A DNA stretch of 64,000 nt from Siphonodentalium dalli (GCA_032622095.1 CP136061.1:237439609-237503608), one strand, 5' to 3'; numbered from the stretch's first letter, positions 48,701 to 58,386 are shown. A program made the numbers and translations. The notes: generated by a model from the letters alone, not told the origin.

Positions 48701-51700
48701 GCCATATTATATACCATTTGAAAGAGGAAGCTCCAAAAAATTGTATTATAAACTTATTCGGTGTAATAAACTGTGAACATGTTGTTTTTGTTGAGTTACC
48801 GACGTGTTTTGTGCTTAAGTTTCGTCTGGTTTTGTTGTGCAAAGTGTATTATTTCAAATAGAGGGGGAATAACTCTATATTTTAAAGATAAAGTTATTTC
48901 CCCTTCCATTGAAAATACATTTTTAGTTTGAATTCTCTTGCATTATGGGAGCCAAAAAGGGGGTAATCTTTTAATGATTTCAGCTGTTTTCTGTTTCTCT
49001 ATGGTCATCTTCTGAGACACAGACGTTTCAAATGGTGATGAATTATAGTATTTTAATCATATTTTATGGCATAGATTGTTATTAAAACCGTACATCAAGG
49101 CACTATAAAAAAATAATCGGTAACTCGAAAATTAAGTGGATCTTTAACGAATCACAACTAAACCGAACACATAATAATGTAGACGCGCGCCACATGCCCG
49201 CGAACCGACCTCGCCAAACTATGTGTCGAGTTTGACCAACACAAATCTATATAGGCTTGAATTGTCCTGCAGATAGAGATCTAGATGTTAGGATTTAGCA
49301 TGCAGTTTTCAGGTTCAGATTTTAAAATAGTGGCCCCGGTGGATCATGACGCCCACATCCTCTCGGTGACCATTCGATATGTGTTAATCAATTCTAAAAA
49401 CCAAATCGAGGGTTGTGTACTTGATGCACCGGTTAGGAATTTACAAGCGATGTGCTGCAAATGGAATTACGCGGCCTCGAAGGAATGCAGTTGGACATTA
49501 CAAGGCCAACATCCCCAACATATACCCTCCAGCCACGTCCCTGATTATACTATTGAGAAAAGTGATGAAAATAGATGGTATTGAAGTGTGAAAGATATTA
49601 CATATTTTCTTAAATTGTTTTCAGTATTTTAGTATTCACCATGCCCCTCTGTTATCTGGAATTCAGTACCCCCTCCGTTAACTGGTATTTGGGATTCAGG
49701 GGGGGGGGGTGACATCCTCATATTTACCTGTGTAATTGAACATCTTGGTTGCCATTCGACAGTCCGTTATTTCCGCGGTACAGAAATCTCTCTTCATCAG
49801 CTGATCTCCGCACTCTGCATTCTTCTTACTCTTCTTGAAATACATCCTCCAACTTTCTCTAAGTCCACGCCCGCATGTTGCACTGCATGGTGACCATTCA
49901 GACCAGGGCGTTATTGCGCATGGGCCAGTTTTTACCGTTTCCGTTTGATGGCGAACCACGAAGTCGTCTGGTAATTCTTTTTGCCGACGTCGTTTCTTTG
50001 TACAGTCACCTACGCATGTTTCTTTTTCTGAAAATTCCATGTTGCACATAGATCTGGGGACGTTCCTATTTTTAAGAATTCTCCTCCTGACTGTGATTCC
50101 CGGCCCGCATCGGTTCGAGCACACACCCCAACGAGTCCAATCAGTGGTAGCACATTTATCCCCACCTGTAACAAGAAAACCATAAGTCAGATATATCACA
50201 CACGATTACGGACAGGCTGCAATAACCTGATCCTATCACTTAAATCACATTAGAGACGATCTCAAGTGCCCCGGTGGAAAGATCGAAACACCCGAACATT
50301 TTCTTCTTTATTGTCTCTTCTTCCAGACTGTGCGGAGTGTTTTAGAGAGTTTCCACAAACCGATTCCAAACTAATTGCATATACAACAAGAAAACCAATG
50401 TCAGAAATGGTGACGCGCTCAAGATCATATATTATATACCCATGATTGTAATTATAGAACATAACCTTTTATCGGGCTCGGCCTCGGGGTCGCACTACAA
50501 CTTTTAATGTGTCCCGATAATTCCCATTCTATAAATAGAACGCCCATCGCCCACTGTCTACCAAGAAACAGCAAAACATTATACACGTGGAGCGCGAAAT
50601 AATATGGATTTTTTCTCGCATTCAGCTACAAGAGTATACATTGGAATGGTGCTATATATATGGAGGGATGTTAAGATAATAAAAGCAGACGACAGACATT
50701 CGAAAAGATAATACAAGTATAATAAGGCCTATGGTTGTTTGTTGAACGTATTATCTGAGCATTCCCTAAGGGAATTACTCGTCATATTCTCCTTATATAT
50801 ACCTAGTTTCATGTATCATATCTCCTGTGTGCTGAGACGTATTTGGCGTCTAATTCCGTTTCTATATTGGACACTACATCATAATTTAAAACCATAATTT
50901 AAAATTTCGATTATGGCTGAGGCATTATTGTATACACCGTTTATCACACATCATTCCTACCTACTTCGTTATCTTCTCCCGTCTATCACACCCCATCTTT
51001 CTCATCCCTGCACCCACTTAACTAACTTCCAAACATTTATGAGAAAACACAGAACAATATTCAAATTCCCATCCAGGGATTTTTTATAACAAAAACATAG
51101 GCTTATGGCTTGTTATCCAATCCTCATTTGAACTATTTGTTTTTATATATGTATAATTGTCAATGTGATGTTCTGTTCTTTCGTTAAAATACATATTGTT
51201 TACACTAACTACTCGTCAATGAGTATTCAGTAAAGAAAGGGTTAAATGCAATACACACGCGTTCGAATGGAGATGGTATCAACACATCCTTCTGGTGAAG
51301 ATTTTCTACCATTTCCGTTATTTTTGCCGCAAAAATAAAAGTCTTGTGATTTCCGCTACTTTTGCAATGGTCTATATTAGCTGAAGGATTGTCCGCGTCC
51401 GCCCTAACATGTCTGTGTCTCGAATCTGTACCTACCTGCTTTTCCTAATATCCCCTGTCCAAAATTGAGATAAACGTCTCGCTTCTATCTTCCTATATTT
51501 ATGAAATACCATCATACCATCTATACAAAGAACTTTTGGAGTGGTTCACGTCTACAATTACGCGAAATACTTGTCTTTTCATTGGAATTGCACAGAGTTC
51601 CGAGGCGAATAATATAATGTCTACAATTTCATACACACCATGCTGCAGGCCAACTGAAATCTTGAACAATACGGATGTGAACTGACGCGGGGCTTTTAAT

Positions 51701-54700
51701 TATAATTTCAGACTCATCAGTGAACCAATGTGGACATTTGTTAAAACAAACTGTACGTCAGAAGGGACTATCTATTGTAATATTACTAATCGCAATTTCA
51801 GCTTTTGGCATGGTATTCCATATACTACAAACTGAGATCCGTTTCCAATTTTGAATAATAAAAATAATCAGAAATGATATATCGGGGATCAAGCAACCTC
51901 CGTTATTGTATATAAACTTTCCACACATGTACAAGTACTTTAACTTCACTAGCATGGGGACTGATCAAATAATAATATGGAGGTTTAAATTAAAAACTTC
52001 TAACTTCGTCAAGCACTATTAGACCATAATATTCCTCACGGTGTTTCGAGAAATTGTGGTAAATTGTAGAATTATAGTACAGTAATGCCCTAATTAATCG
52101 ACCCCTTAACCACAACAGAATTATGGGTGACTTTTCAGGATTTAGTCGGAAATATGGCTTGTTGCCATTCATCGGAAAGCTCTCCTGTTGCCATTCATCG
52201 GAAAGCTTTCCGATGAATGGCAACAAGCCATATTTCCGACTAAATCCTGAAAAGTTGCCAATAATTCTGCTGTGGTTAAGGGGTCGATTACTTAGAGCAT
52301 TACTGTATGTTGATAACTCCGCACAACACTGATTGTGAATTGTTACGCACGAATATATAGCGCCCTTGTACACGGGGTAGGAACTGCTCCATGAGAAAAG
52401 ATCATCTTGTGATTTTTGGTCCAGTTCACTATCGATCCGTGTCCAGTTCACTTGCGAGTTTTTTGTACTTGGTCCAACACAGACGTGCTTTACACCATGT
52501 ACCAAACTACCGTATCGCAATAACCATTATCGATTAAATTCAAACAAAAGTGAGTCTAGTGTGAAGTTTTAGTTCAAACATATGTGCACACTTATTTTAC
52601 CAAAAATCTGTTGCATGGATGTTCGGGTAGTGAACGGATCTTATCAATGGTGAACTGGGACCCATCACTAGTGAACTGGAACATTTCTTAAAATGGATAA
52701 ATTCTACTATTCCACATTTACTTAACAATTTCCAACTAGTATGTATTGATAGTTGAGGTAGCTGGCAAGGTATATACAACAAATGAACTGCATATATATC
52801 TATGTTGCGTAAAACTTGCGTTATTTACCATGGGAAAATCCCCAGTGACCTTGACCAGATCGGATAAGAACTGGACCGAAGATCGGAAGAGGTATCAGCC
52901 TCGCGGAGCAGTTTCTACCCCAGTACCCAGTGTTGTATATGTATGCTGTTGACGTTAGTGTGGTCGGATCGTGTCTCATTGACAACAGTTTTCTATAACG
53001 AAATCGCTGTGTATGTTGCACGGACTTCGTTTGAAAATAGGAGACAGATGTCTGATAAATGAATAATTACAGAGAATTATAGTCTGTTTGAAAGCTTCTT
53101 TTTTACAATCGCAACCTCCCTATTAAGTTTATTAAACAGTCTTATAATCTGATGATTTACTCCAAATGACGGAATATGAATCCCAGGCGTTCTGTGCTTT
53201 TATTAACAGCACACCCCTAAAATTGAATGCAAGACCATTCAAATATTTCAGTTTATAGCTGAATTGGAGAATCATCTGAGTAATTAAAGGTTAATTATTA
53301 AAACACCAAATCAACGACGAACCTGTTTCAGCTGGCCCTTGTGAATTTATGTATGCTCTTTCCTCTTCTGAACACACTTCTTTGGTCTTTTGTAATATCA
53401 GTCGCGCTAATGGTTTCATTGGTTCTTTTCCGTAGAATGTAGATGCAGGGTTGTCAGGAAATTTGTGAGTTATATTGTGAATTGTCTCCCTTGGCAGTGT
53501 TGGTTTGTTTGAAGCCTGGAACAAGAATCATTAGATTTATGATGGTGTCCCATTTCTTGTAGGCGTGATTCATACCTCCATTGACTGACACTCAGGATTC
53601 ATATATGCCCAACTTAAGGGTATTCAGGATTCAATAAAATGGCTGGCACGCAGCTTTTGTGACATCAAATTGTTCGATGTTTATTTTTTCTTTGCCCAAA
53701 TGACAAAAGTTGATGAAATTTATCTAATATCTCTTGAATGTCAAAGTTATGGATACTAAACTTGACAAAATGTGTGTGAAATCCATGTTTTTATTCGAAT
53801 TTTGTTAACCGCAGAAAAAATTCACATTAATTGACTGGTATTCATGATTTAGGGATAGGGTACGTGGTAGAAGTGACACTCACGGCCATGTGATTCAACC
53901 GAGAGTCCGAACAGCGACTGTGTGTTTATATCATTCGGGTATTTAACACCAGAACATTGTCCGAAATACGACAGGTATGTAATTTCAACAGTTTTAAACG
54001 TCAAACTGTACTCACGAAGTATGTGAGACCGCTGTCCGTTCCTGCATCCCACGGGTATAGATCCAATTCCAGTTTGTCTAACCACGTGCAATTCTTAGTG
54101 CATATATCCAGATCACTAACGCCTGTAGTAATACACAATAATACTGATGTTCAAGAACACTTTACATATATATCCCTGCAGTAAAACACAAGATTGCTGA
54201 TGTTAACAAACATTTTACATATATGTGACCCGCCATATCAAATCCAGTCGTAAGTCGGGATTTTTTTTTACCCTGTGCCAATGCATTCTCTTATATATGC
54301 GAGTCGACCACAGGTCGCCTCGCATATATAAGAGAATGCATAAATTTGGCCTAACAATTTTTTACAATTTTAATAATTTGTTCTTATATTCTTTAACAAT
54401 TTTATAAAAAAATTCACCCATACAGAGCCCCAGACAAACATGAGCAGACGACACTCTTCTATATGCTTCTATATATGTGTGGGGCTCCCTGCAGGGTAAT
54501 GGATGTTTTTTATTTTATGTCCAAAAAATCGTAAGAAACATTTATTTAAAAAAAATGATAAAATATTGTTAGGCCAATGCATTCTCTTATATATGCGAGG
54601 CGACCTTTGGTCGACTCGCATATATAAGAGAATGCACTGGCACAGGGTAAAAAAATCTCGACTTGCGACTGGATTTGATATGGCGGGTCACATATACCGA

Positions 54701-55849
54701 CGATATCGGTGCATATACGTTTACAAATCAGAGCTACCTATACCTACCTCAGTTTAAATTCAAACACTCGTAACTTTCAGGAAAATCGTCATTGGTTGCT
54801 ATCTATAATCTAGTGGACATATTGGAGCACTATATATACTTGTGAATTACGGAGTATATCATCGTACATATGCCTTGCAGTGTATACAGCAATGGCCTAA
54901 ATAATCGACTCCTTAACCACAGGAGTTAAAAATTACCCATAAAATTTAAAATTTTCATGAAAAATTATCCACAATTCTGCTGTGCTTAAGGAATCGATTA
55001 TTTAGGGCATTACTGTAGTTGATTCTGCTGTAGTTTAGGAGTCGATTATTTAGGGCATTACTGGAGTTGTGTTTGTATTGTTATGAATACCATAAGTTGT
55101 TCCGTGCATACGACCGGTTCGTACCAACAGAAAAATGTCAGTTGCGCATGTAACAAATTGTGGAAATGATTGTTTTGGGCGGACGATTGGCCAAACCTTA
55201 GTCGAATTAAAATCATCATCATCAACCAAAACAATCAGTATGTTAATAGTAAAAACATATAGATATTGCTTAAAAACCAATTACTGTGTTTTCTTTCCTA
55301 TCGAATAACGACTATTTCTAATTCATTACGCACAAAACCCAACTTCATTGTCCGGTTTCGTTTCAACAGTCATCAAATTGTTTGATCGATATTCAAATCA
55401 ATGGTCGGACTTATATTCCCCGTTGGGGCAAGGACAATCTCAAATCATAGTATTGACCCTGTCTAATTATTTATTCAATTAAATTATTTATTTGTCGTCA
55501 TCAAATTTTTTTTGGACAAAAATACAATATACATTTAATAATCAACATAGTTATGTACAAACGAACCAGTCTCCGGCAGTCTGACCCTCATGCACTATAT
55601 ATACAATTTTTTTTATTATAAATATGTATTAATATTAAAATCGTATAGATCACTATATCCCTGGGGACCGTTTACCGGGGTTGTATACGTGTCATTCTGC
55701 TCACCTGCGCACCAATCTGGACTCGGTCCGGCCATCGTGATGAGGGACAACAAATGTTGGTCCCGGTTCACCGTAAACATGGCGTCACGTGCTTGTGCCA
55801 CATCTTTCCACATAGAACTGGTCTTCACCACAGTCCGGATTTTGTCTGT
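39609..55849 (-). CDS. Spondin-like secreted protein with Met-rich tandem repeats, 5'-partial
   Basis: Join on the minus strand: 55705-55849, 54016-54122, 53323-53515, 49728-50165, 44760-44936, 43737-43889, 40710-43238, 39609-39784. All junctions have AG/GT sites and matching phase; 3918 nt give 1305 residues and a stop. Order: C-terminal part of Spondin_N (AGPSPDW, ICTKNCTW, PWDAGTDSGLTY, close to vertebrate F-spondin); TSP1 x2; one Kunitz domain; twelve methionine-rich repeats; a lysine/arginine-rich linker; TSP1 x2. The Spondin_N start, any reeler domain and the signal peptide must lie right of the window. F-spondins are extracellular matrix proteins of guidance and adhesion; the Met-rich block is not part of any spondin I know. 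From the fourth exon on, every exon boundary is phase 1, as in exon-shuffled extracellular proteins. Function of the repeats: unknown. Confidence 0.88.
40710..43238 (-). CDS. Spondin-like giant exon: Met-rich repeats 2-12, basic linker, TSP1 domain 3
   Basis: 2529 nt, phase 1 in and out; acceptor TTCCTTCCACAG, donor GTAAGTAT. It encodes eleven repeats (genomic 41275-43221), then a lysine-rich stretch with a short Pro/Val/Ala segment (VVAPGTPPVATEIGG), a basic helical region with runs such as KRRRKKK, and a TSP1 domain (CKVTSWSDWSVCSATCG). An 843-codon uninterrupted exon among exons of 100-440 nt is unusual and fits growth by tandem duplication inside one exon. Confidence 0.92.
41275..43221 (-). 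repeat. Protein-coding tandem repeat, unit about 177 bp (59 residues), eleven copies
   Basis: Unit: WPIPDEKIMMLMTQWGL, TxKQQMxMKQNLMDG, ISREKFEMLRNQMLKQN, then a 6-20-residue acidic/glycine linker ending DFPW. Lengths in order are 62, 57, 56, 59, 59, 59, 59, 59, 71, 57 and 51 residues. Copies 5-8 of this list (centre) are most alike; the first and last two are most diverged. Eight of 59 residues are methionine in a central unit. Three short amphipathic helices are likely from the hydrophobic spacing. Confidence 0.9.
43737..43889 (-). CDS. Spondin-like exon: first, diverged Met-rich repeat
   Basis: 153 nt, phase 1 in and out; acceptor TTATACTTCCAG, donor GTGGGTTG. FEELSDFLSYREVRKMKRKI, MNNEITNDDVMMMKKKFMMK aligns with the helical core of the repeats in the next exon (LMTGITEKELMMMKDRMMK), without the WPIP start. 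One repeat in one symmetric exon may be the founder of the array. Confidence 0.8.
44760..44936 (-). CDS. Spondin-like exon: Kunitz/BPTI domain
   Basis: 177 nt, phase 1 in and out; acceptor ATCTCTTTTCAG, donor GTAAGACA. CLLPMMPGPCKGDF, YFNPQKELCEDFVYGGCRGN, FLSERACQKTC has the six cysteines with BPTI spacing and the FVYGGC core. The residue after the second cysteine (P1) is lysine, typical of inhibitors of trypsin-like proteases. A Kunitz domain among TSP1 domains is, as I recall, known in arthropod F-spondin relatives and papilins. Confidence 0.92.
45400..46560. mobile_element. Candidate element with about 50-bp inverted ends
   Basis: GTATTTACATTGCTATAGAA, CTGTACACAGATCT near 45410-45450 recurs inverted near 46505-46555. 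It lies in a spondin intron and contains the dispersed repeat at 45660-45965 and a G-run near 45800. No coding region supported. Confidence 0.45.
45660..45965 (-). repeat. Dispersed repeat, copy 2, inverse of 34795-35095
   Basis: CAGGGACGTGGCAAC, GGAAATTTCATACCTGACAC, CAACAATAGGTTG, GGCCATCAGCTGG and GTGTCAGGTTGG occur in the order expected for the reverse of copy 1. Confidence 0.55.
46565..46799 (+). mobile_element. 3' tail of a non-LTR retrotransposon or SINE
   Basis: Ends GTGTATTTTGCATTAAAATC followed by three TTATC/TTATG units, the short tandem tail of many animal non-LTR elements. No reverse transcriptase remains; 5'-truncated. Confidence 0.45.
47321..47790 (+). mobile_element. TTAA-flanked MITE, AGGCCCACTTAATTTT family, copy 1
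   Basis: TTAA on both sides (47317-47320; 47791-47794). The ends AGGCCCACTTAATTTTGGA and TCAAAAATTAAGTGGGCCT are inverted repeats of about 20 bp. Inner blocks match copy 2 at 48653-49143 in inverse orientation. In a spondin intron. Confidence 0.75.
47921..48388 (+). repeat. Two-copy tandem duplication, period 231 bp
   Basis: ATGGCCAAATATTTTCACAA opens each copy, followed by GGAAATGAGTCTAGTTGTCT, ATTGTGATAGCGCCTGTGCA, TTTCCGGCGTGGGATCT and CATCAAGCGCTTAT. Few differences, so a recent duplication. Confidence 0.85.
48653..49143 (-). mobile_element. TTAA-flanked MITE, AGGCCCACTTAATTTT family, copy 2
   Basis: TTAA flanks at 48649-48652 and 49144-49147. The ends AGGCCTACTTAATTTTCGA and TCGAAAATTAAGTGGATCT. 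Inner order is inverted relative to copy 1 (GAGGAAGCTCCAAAA first, CTTCTGAGACACAGA later). Confidence 0.75.
49728..50165 (-). CDS. Spondin-like exon: TSP1 domains 1 and 2
   Basis: 438 nt, phase 1 in and out; acceptor TTTCTTGTTACAG, donor GTAAATAT. First domain: GDKCATTDWTRWGVCSNRCG to CVGDC. A basic spacer (KKRRRQK) follows. Second domain: CAITPWSEWSPCSATCGRG to TDC. Both carry the tryptophan motif and the CSxxCG signature. Two TSP1 domains in one exon. Confidence 0.9.
50600..51245 (+). mobile_element. CCTTTCTGTACTAAAT-family MITE, interrupted
   Basis: ATACATTGGAATGGTGCTAT and GGAGGGATGTTAAGATAATA match the 8445 and 38465 copies; the right end is CTCGTCAATGAGTATTCAGT, AAAGGGTTAA. About 420 bp (50786-51206) separate CTCGTCAT from the right end, probably a later insertion. 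The left end is decayed. Confidence 0.55.
52080..52305. mobile_element. Palindromic TA-flanked MITE
   Basis: CAGTAATGCCCTAATTAATC to GAGCATTACTG between TA dinucleotides. The centre has GTTGCCATTCATCGGAAAGC in direct duplicate before the inverse arm, so the loop is longer than in the 13502 copy. Confidence 0.8.
53323..53515 (-). CDS. Spondin-like exon: end of Spondin_N
   Basis: 193 nt, enters phase 0, exits phase 1; acceptor TTCTTGTTCCAG, donor GTTCGTCG (weak). ASNKPTLPRETIHNITHKFP, DNPASTFYGK, MKPLARLILQKTKEVC matches the end of the F-spondin domain (human: SPNKPTIPQEKI, then HPQSPFYDPEG, as I recall it). Confidence 0.88.
54016..54122 (-). CDS. Spondin-like exon: conserved core of Spondin_N
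   Basis: 107 nt, enters phase 1, exits phase 0; acceptor ATTACTACAG, donor GTGAGTAC. SDLDICTKNCTWLDKLELDL and YPWDAGTDSGLTYF are nearly identical in pattern to F-spondin. No in-frame break. Confidence 0.92.
54224..54692 (+). mobile_element. TA-flanked double-hairpin MITE, intact
   Basis: TGTGACCCGCCATATCAAAT to the inverse GGCGGGTCACA, flanked by TA (54222-54223; 54693-54694). The hairpin pair has arms CCCTGTGCCAATGCATTCTC and GAATGCACTGGCACAGGG. A further inverted stretch lies between the hairpins. It is the reference for the interrupted copy at 15000. Confidence 0.85.
54887..55065. mobile_element. Palindromic TA-flanked MITE, decayed, duplicated right end
   Basis: CAGCAATGGCCTAAATAATC opens it. 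The right end ATCGATTATTTAGGGCATTA, CTGTAGTTG is followed by a second copy of itself with TTAGGAGTCGATTATTTAGG. Confidence 0.6.
55705..55849 (-). CDS. Spondin-like exon: Spondin_N, central strand region
   Basis: 145 nt, enters phase 0, exits phase 1; acceptor ATTTCTCTGTTCAG, donor GTGAGCAG. TDKIRTVVKTSSMWKDVAQA, FTVNRDQHLLSLITMAGPSP, DWCA matches F-spondin (FSVDRTRHLMSFLTMMGPSP as I recall it). Most upstream certain exon. Confidence 0.9.
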
Positions 55850-55882
55850 CTGAACAGAGAAATGCAAACATGTTTAAGGAGC

Positions 55883-56277
55883 AGGTCAAGTGACCAATTT
55901 TGAATGGGCATTTCTATGCAAATCTTCGCAGCAAAAGTTACAGAATTGCAAATATTTCTGGGTGTGACTTTGTTCGGTATTGGAAGCAATACATAGTTAT
56001 CTTGCGGACGGTTTGTTCGGTTCCGATTAGAAGGTTGGTGTATTTATTTTTGAATTTTATATTGATTTTTCAAAACTAGGTCAAGACTTTGTTGTAATTC
56101 TAGAAAAAAAATTCTCAAAATTAAATTTATAGCACAAATTGGTAATTCAGCAGCCCAGCCCAGTTATATCTGTTTAATGATAAAGCTGAGTTATTTCCCA
56201 GACAACTCCTTCATATATATCACTTTTGCTGCGGAGATTTGCATGGAAATCCCCATTCAAAATTGGTCACTTGACCT
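55883..56277. mobile_element. Fold-back element, about 60-bp arms
   Basis: AGGTCAAGTGACCAATTTTG, AATGGGCATTTCTATGCAAA, TCTTCGCAGCAAAAG on the left; the inverse with few changes at 56216-56277. It starts 33 bp upstream of the acceptor of exon 55705-55849, close to the branch region. Confidence 0.75.
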
Positions 56278-56282
56278 CCCCT

Positions 56283-56392
56283 TTGATTATAGATTGCATT
56301 GGGCCTTACACTCCTTATCAATCAGGCAGATTGGGTCAGCGGCTGTGCAATTGGGACAAGGATCAATATATATCGTGCGATCATTGACAGTA
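56283..56392 (-). CDS. Candidate small cysteine-rich exon
   Basis: Minus-strand frame TVNDRTIYIDPCPNCTAADP, ICLIDKECKAQCNL then TAA. Five cysteines in 24 residues and an N-glycosylation site suggest a secreted product, but the frame is short and the AG acceptor (GCATATAG) poor. Phase does not join it to the exon candidate at 56517. It may be chance. Confidence 0.25.
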
Positions 56393-56516
56393 ACTATATG
56401 CGTATATCTTCGTTAGTAGATATTTGACTATTAGAAGTAGGTTTGAATAATACGTTTTCATCTCAAATTAGATAAAATATCCTACTGGAATTGATATTGG
56501 CTGCGGACACACTTAC

Positions 56517-56640
56517 CACAGTAGCGATGGCATTGTATGTGTGACAATTTTTTATGGTGCAGTTTGGTGACAATTGGTCGTCATATTTCTGTGCCATAGC
56601 TTGCCATGTTGCGCGCTGAGTTTCCACACAATGAGTCGAC
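56517..56640 (-). CDS. Candidate exon of unknown affiliation, with an inverted copy nearby
   Basis: Minus-strand frame THCVETQRATWQAMAQKY, DDQLSPNCTIKNCHTYNAIA, TV ending at a good donor GTAAGTGT in phase 0. That phase fits the spondin exon 55705-55849, but the residues do not resemble Spondin_N and no good acceptor is visible. A diverged inverted copy is at 57062-57190. Confidence 0.3.
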
Positions 56641-57061
56641 TCGATCAATTAACCCATTGCGTTTCACCACGCAAGGTTCATCTCTACTCATTACGTTTTA
56701 CTACATTGTATTCTCTACGATACATATAATTGCACGATCGATCGTCCAGAATTGTGTTTGATCGCGGCAATCCCTCATTCACTCACATATCATGCATTCA
56801 GTACACATTTTGTTGATATGATCTCAATTCATGTTTATCCACTTATATAAATTTCATGCGTATTAAGACAGTTCCCCAAATGCGGTTTTTATTTTGCGAC
56901 GTTTAGTTCTCCGCATACTTCCGCTAATATTATCATATGGGACAATGGAGCTATGTCGGAACTGTTGGAGGAAATGCAGCTGCGAGAAAGTATCTGGAAT
57001 AAACAAAGCGAACTATACAAGGACAACAAAACAAGAAAAATGCTGATTATAACGAACTTTG

Positions 57062-57190
57062 GAGGACTCATTGTGCGAATATGCAGCGGGCGACATAGCT
57101 AGCTATGGCATATTAATTATGACAACCAATTGTCACCAAACTCCATCATATATAATTGTCACACCTACTATGTCATTGCTACTGTGATAC
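57062..57190 (+). pseudogene. Inverted, broken copy of the candidate exon at 56517-56640
   Basis: GGACTCATTGTGCG, AGCTATGGCA, CCAATTGTCACCAAACT, AATTGTCACACCTAC, GCTACTGTG match the minus-strand exon candidate over about 125 bp. The donor is lost (GATACGTG for GGTAAGTG) and the frame has stops. Confidence 0.6.
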
Positions 57191-57264
57191 GTGTGTCCGC
57201 AGCTATTGTCATCTCAATTGACATGGACGTGCCATGCTTGTTGTGACTGTCGATGGTGATGACA

Positions 57265-57821
57265 TCTCATATATATTTTGAAGACCTCTGTCTGTATGTT
57301 TGTTTGTCTGTCTGTCTGTCTGTCATTGATACAAATCTACGATTCTCGACCGATCTGGACGAAACTTGGTACGTGTGTGTAGTTTGACCAGGCGGTGAAC
57401 GTTGTCGTATTGGCGAGCCCGTGCGGCGCCCGTGCAGCGCATGCGCAGACGAGATCTCGGAAACGGGTGGAGCTATCGACTTCAAATTTGCTATGTGAAT
57501 GTATCTTGCCCCGGATGCGAATTTTATCGGGATACGAAATTTATCGGGTCGCCGAGCCCGTGCGACGCCAGTTTCGCGCATGCGCAGACCAGATCTCGGA
57601 AACGGGTGGAGCTATCGACTTGAAATTAGGTTTTTGAAGAGCTATCGACTTGAAATTTGCTATGTGAATGTATCTTGCCCCGGATACGAATTTTATCGGG
57701 TCACCGAGCCCGTGCGACGCCAGCTTCGCGCATGCGCAGACCAGATCTCGGAAACGGGTAGAGCTATCGACTTGAAATTTTGTTTTTGAATAGCCCGGAC
57801 AACGTCGGGCTCATCGGCTAG
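57265..57821 (+). mobile_element. Helitron-like unit 1
   Basis: Starts TCTCATATATATTTTGAAGA after an A and ends hairpin AGCCCGGACAACGTCGGGCT, CATCGG, CTAG before a T: the 5'-TC, 3' hairpin-CTRR and A/T target rules of Helitrons. Holds a (TCTG)n run and a GAGCCCGTGCGACGCCAG block repeated three times. No replicase-helicase; non-autonomous. Confidence 0.65.
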
Positions 57822-57857
57822 TCTCATATATATTTTGAAGACCTCTGTCTGTATGTT

Positions 57858-57889
<32 letters not shown>

Positions 57890-58386
57890 ATTGATACAAA
57901 TCTACGATTCTCGACCGATCTGGACGAAACTTGGTACGTGTGTGTAGTTTGACCAGGCGGTGAACGTTGTCGTATTCGCGAGCCCGTGTGGCGCCCGTGC
58001 AGCGCATGCACAGACGAGATCTCGGAAACGGGTGGAGCTATCGACTTCAAATTTGCTATGTGAATGTATCTTGCCCCGGATGCGAATTTTATCGGGATGC
58101 GAAATTTATCGGGTCGCCGAGCCCGTGCGACGCCAGTTTCGCGCATGCGCAGACCAGATCTCGGAAACGGGTGGAGCTATCGACTTGAAATTAGGTTTTT
58201 GAAGAGCTATCGACTTGAAATTTGCTATGTGAATGTATCTTGCCCCGGATACGAATTGTATCGGGTCACCGAGCCCGTGCGACGCCAGCTTCGCGCATGC
58301 GCAGACCAGATCTCGGAAACGGGTAGAGCTATCGACTTGAAATTTTGTTTTTGAATAGCCCGGACAACGTCGGGCTCATCGGCTAG
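57822..58386 (+). mobile_element. Helitron-like unit 2
   Basis: Nearly identical to unit 1 (a longer TCTG run and scattered base changes) and joined to it without spacer at CTAG/TCTC, so a recent tandem copy. Confidence 0.65.

Noticed and set aside
49285-49584. 99-codon plus-strand frame in a spondin intron
   Set aside because: No recognised motif, no splice sites or repeat support; weakly composed.
52123-52520. Frames with PMNGNKPYFRLNPEKLPI shared by five loci
   Set aside because: This is the translated arm of the palindromic MITE and appears on both strands because the DNA is palindromic.
2121-54650. Recurring CTCTTATATATGCGAG hairpins considered as a CRISPR array or rho-independent terminators
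   Set aside because: Copies are dispersed, lie inside defined MITEs with target duplications, and the genome is that of an animal.
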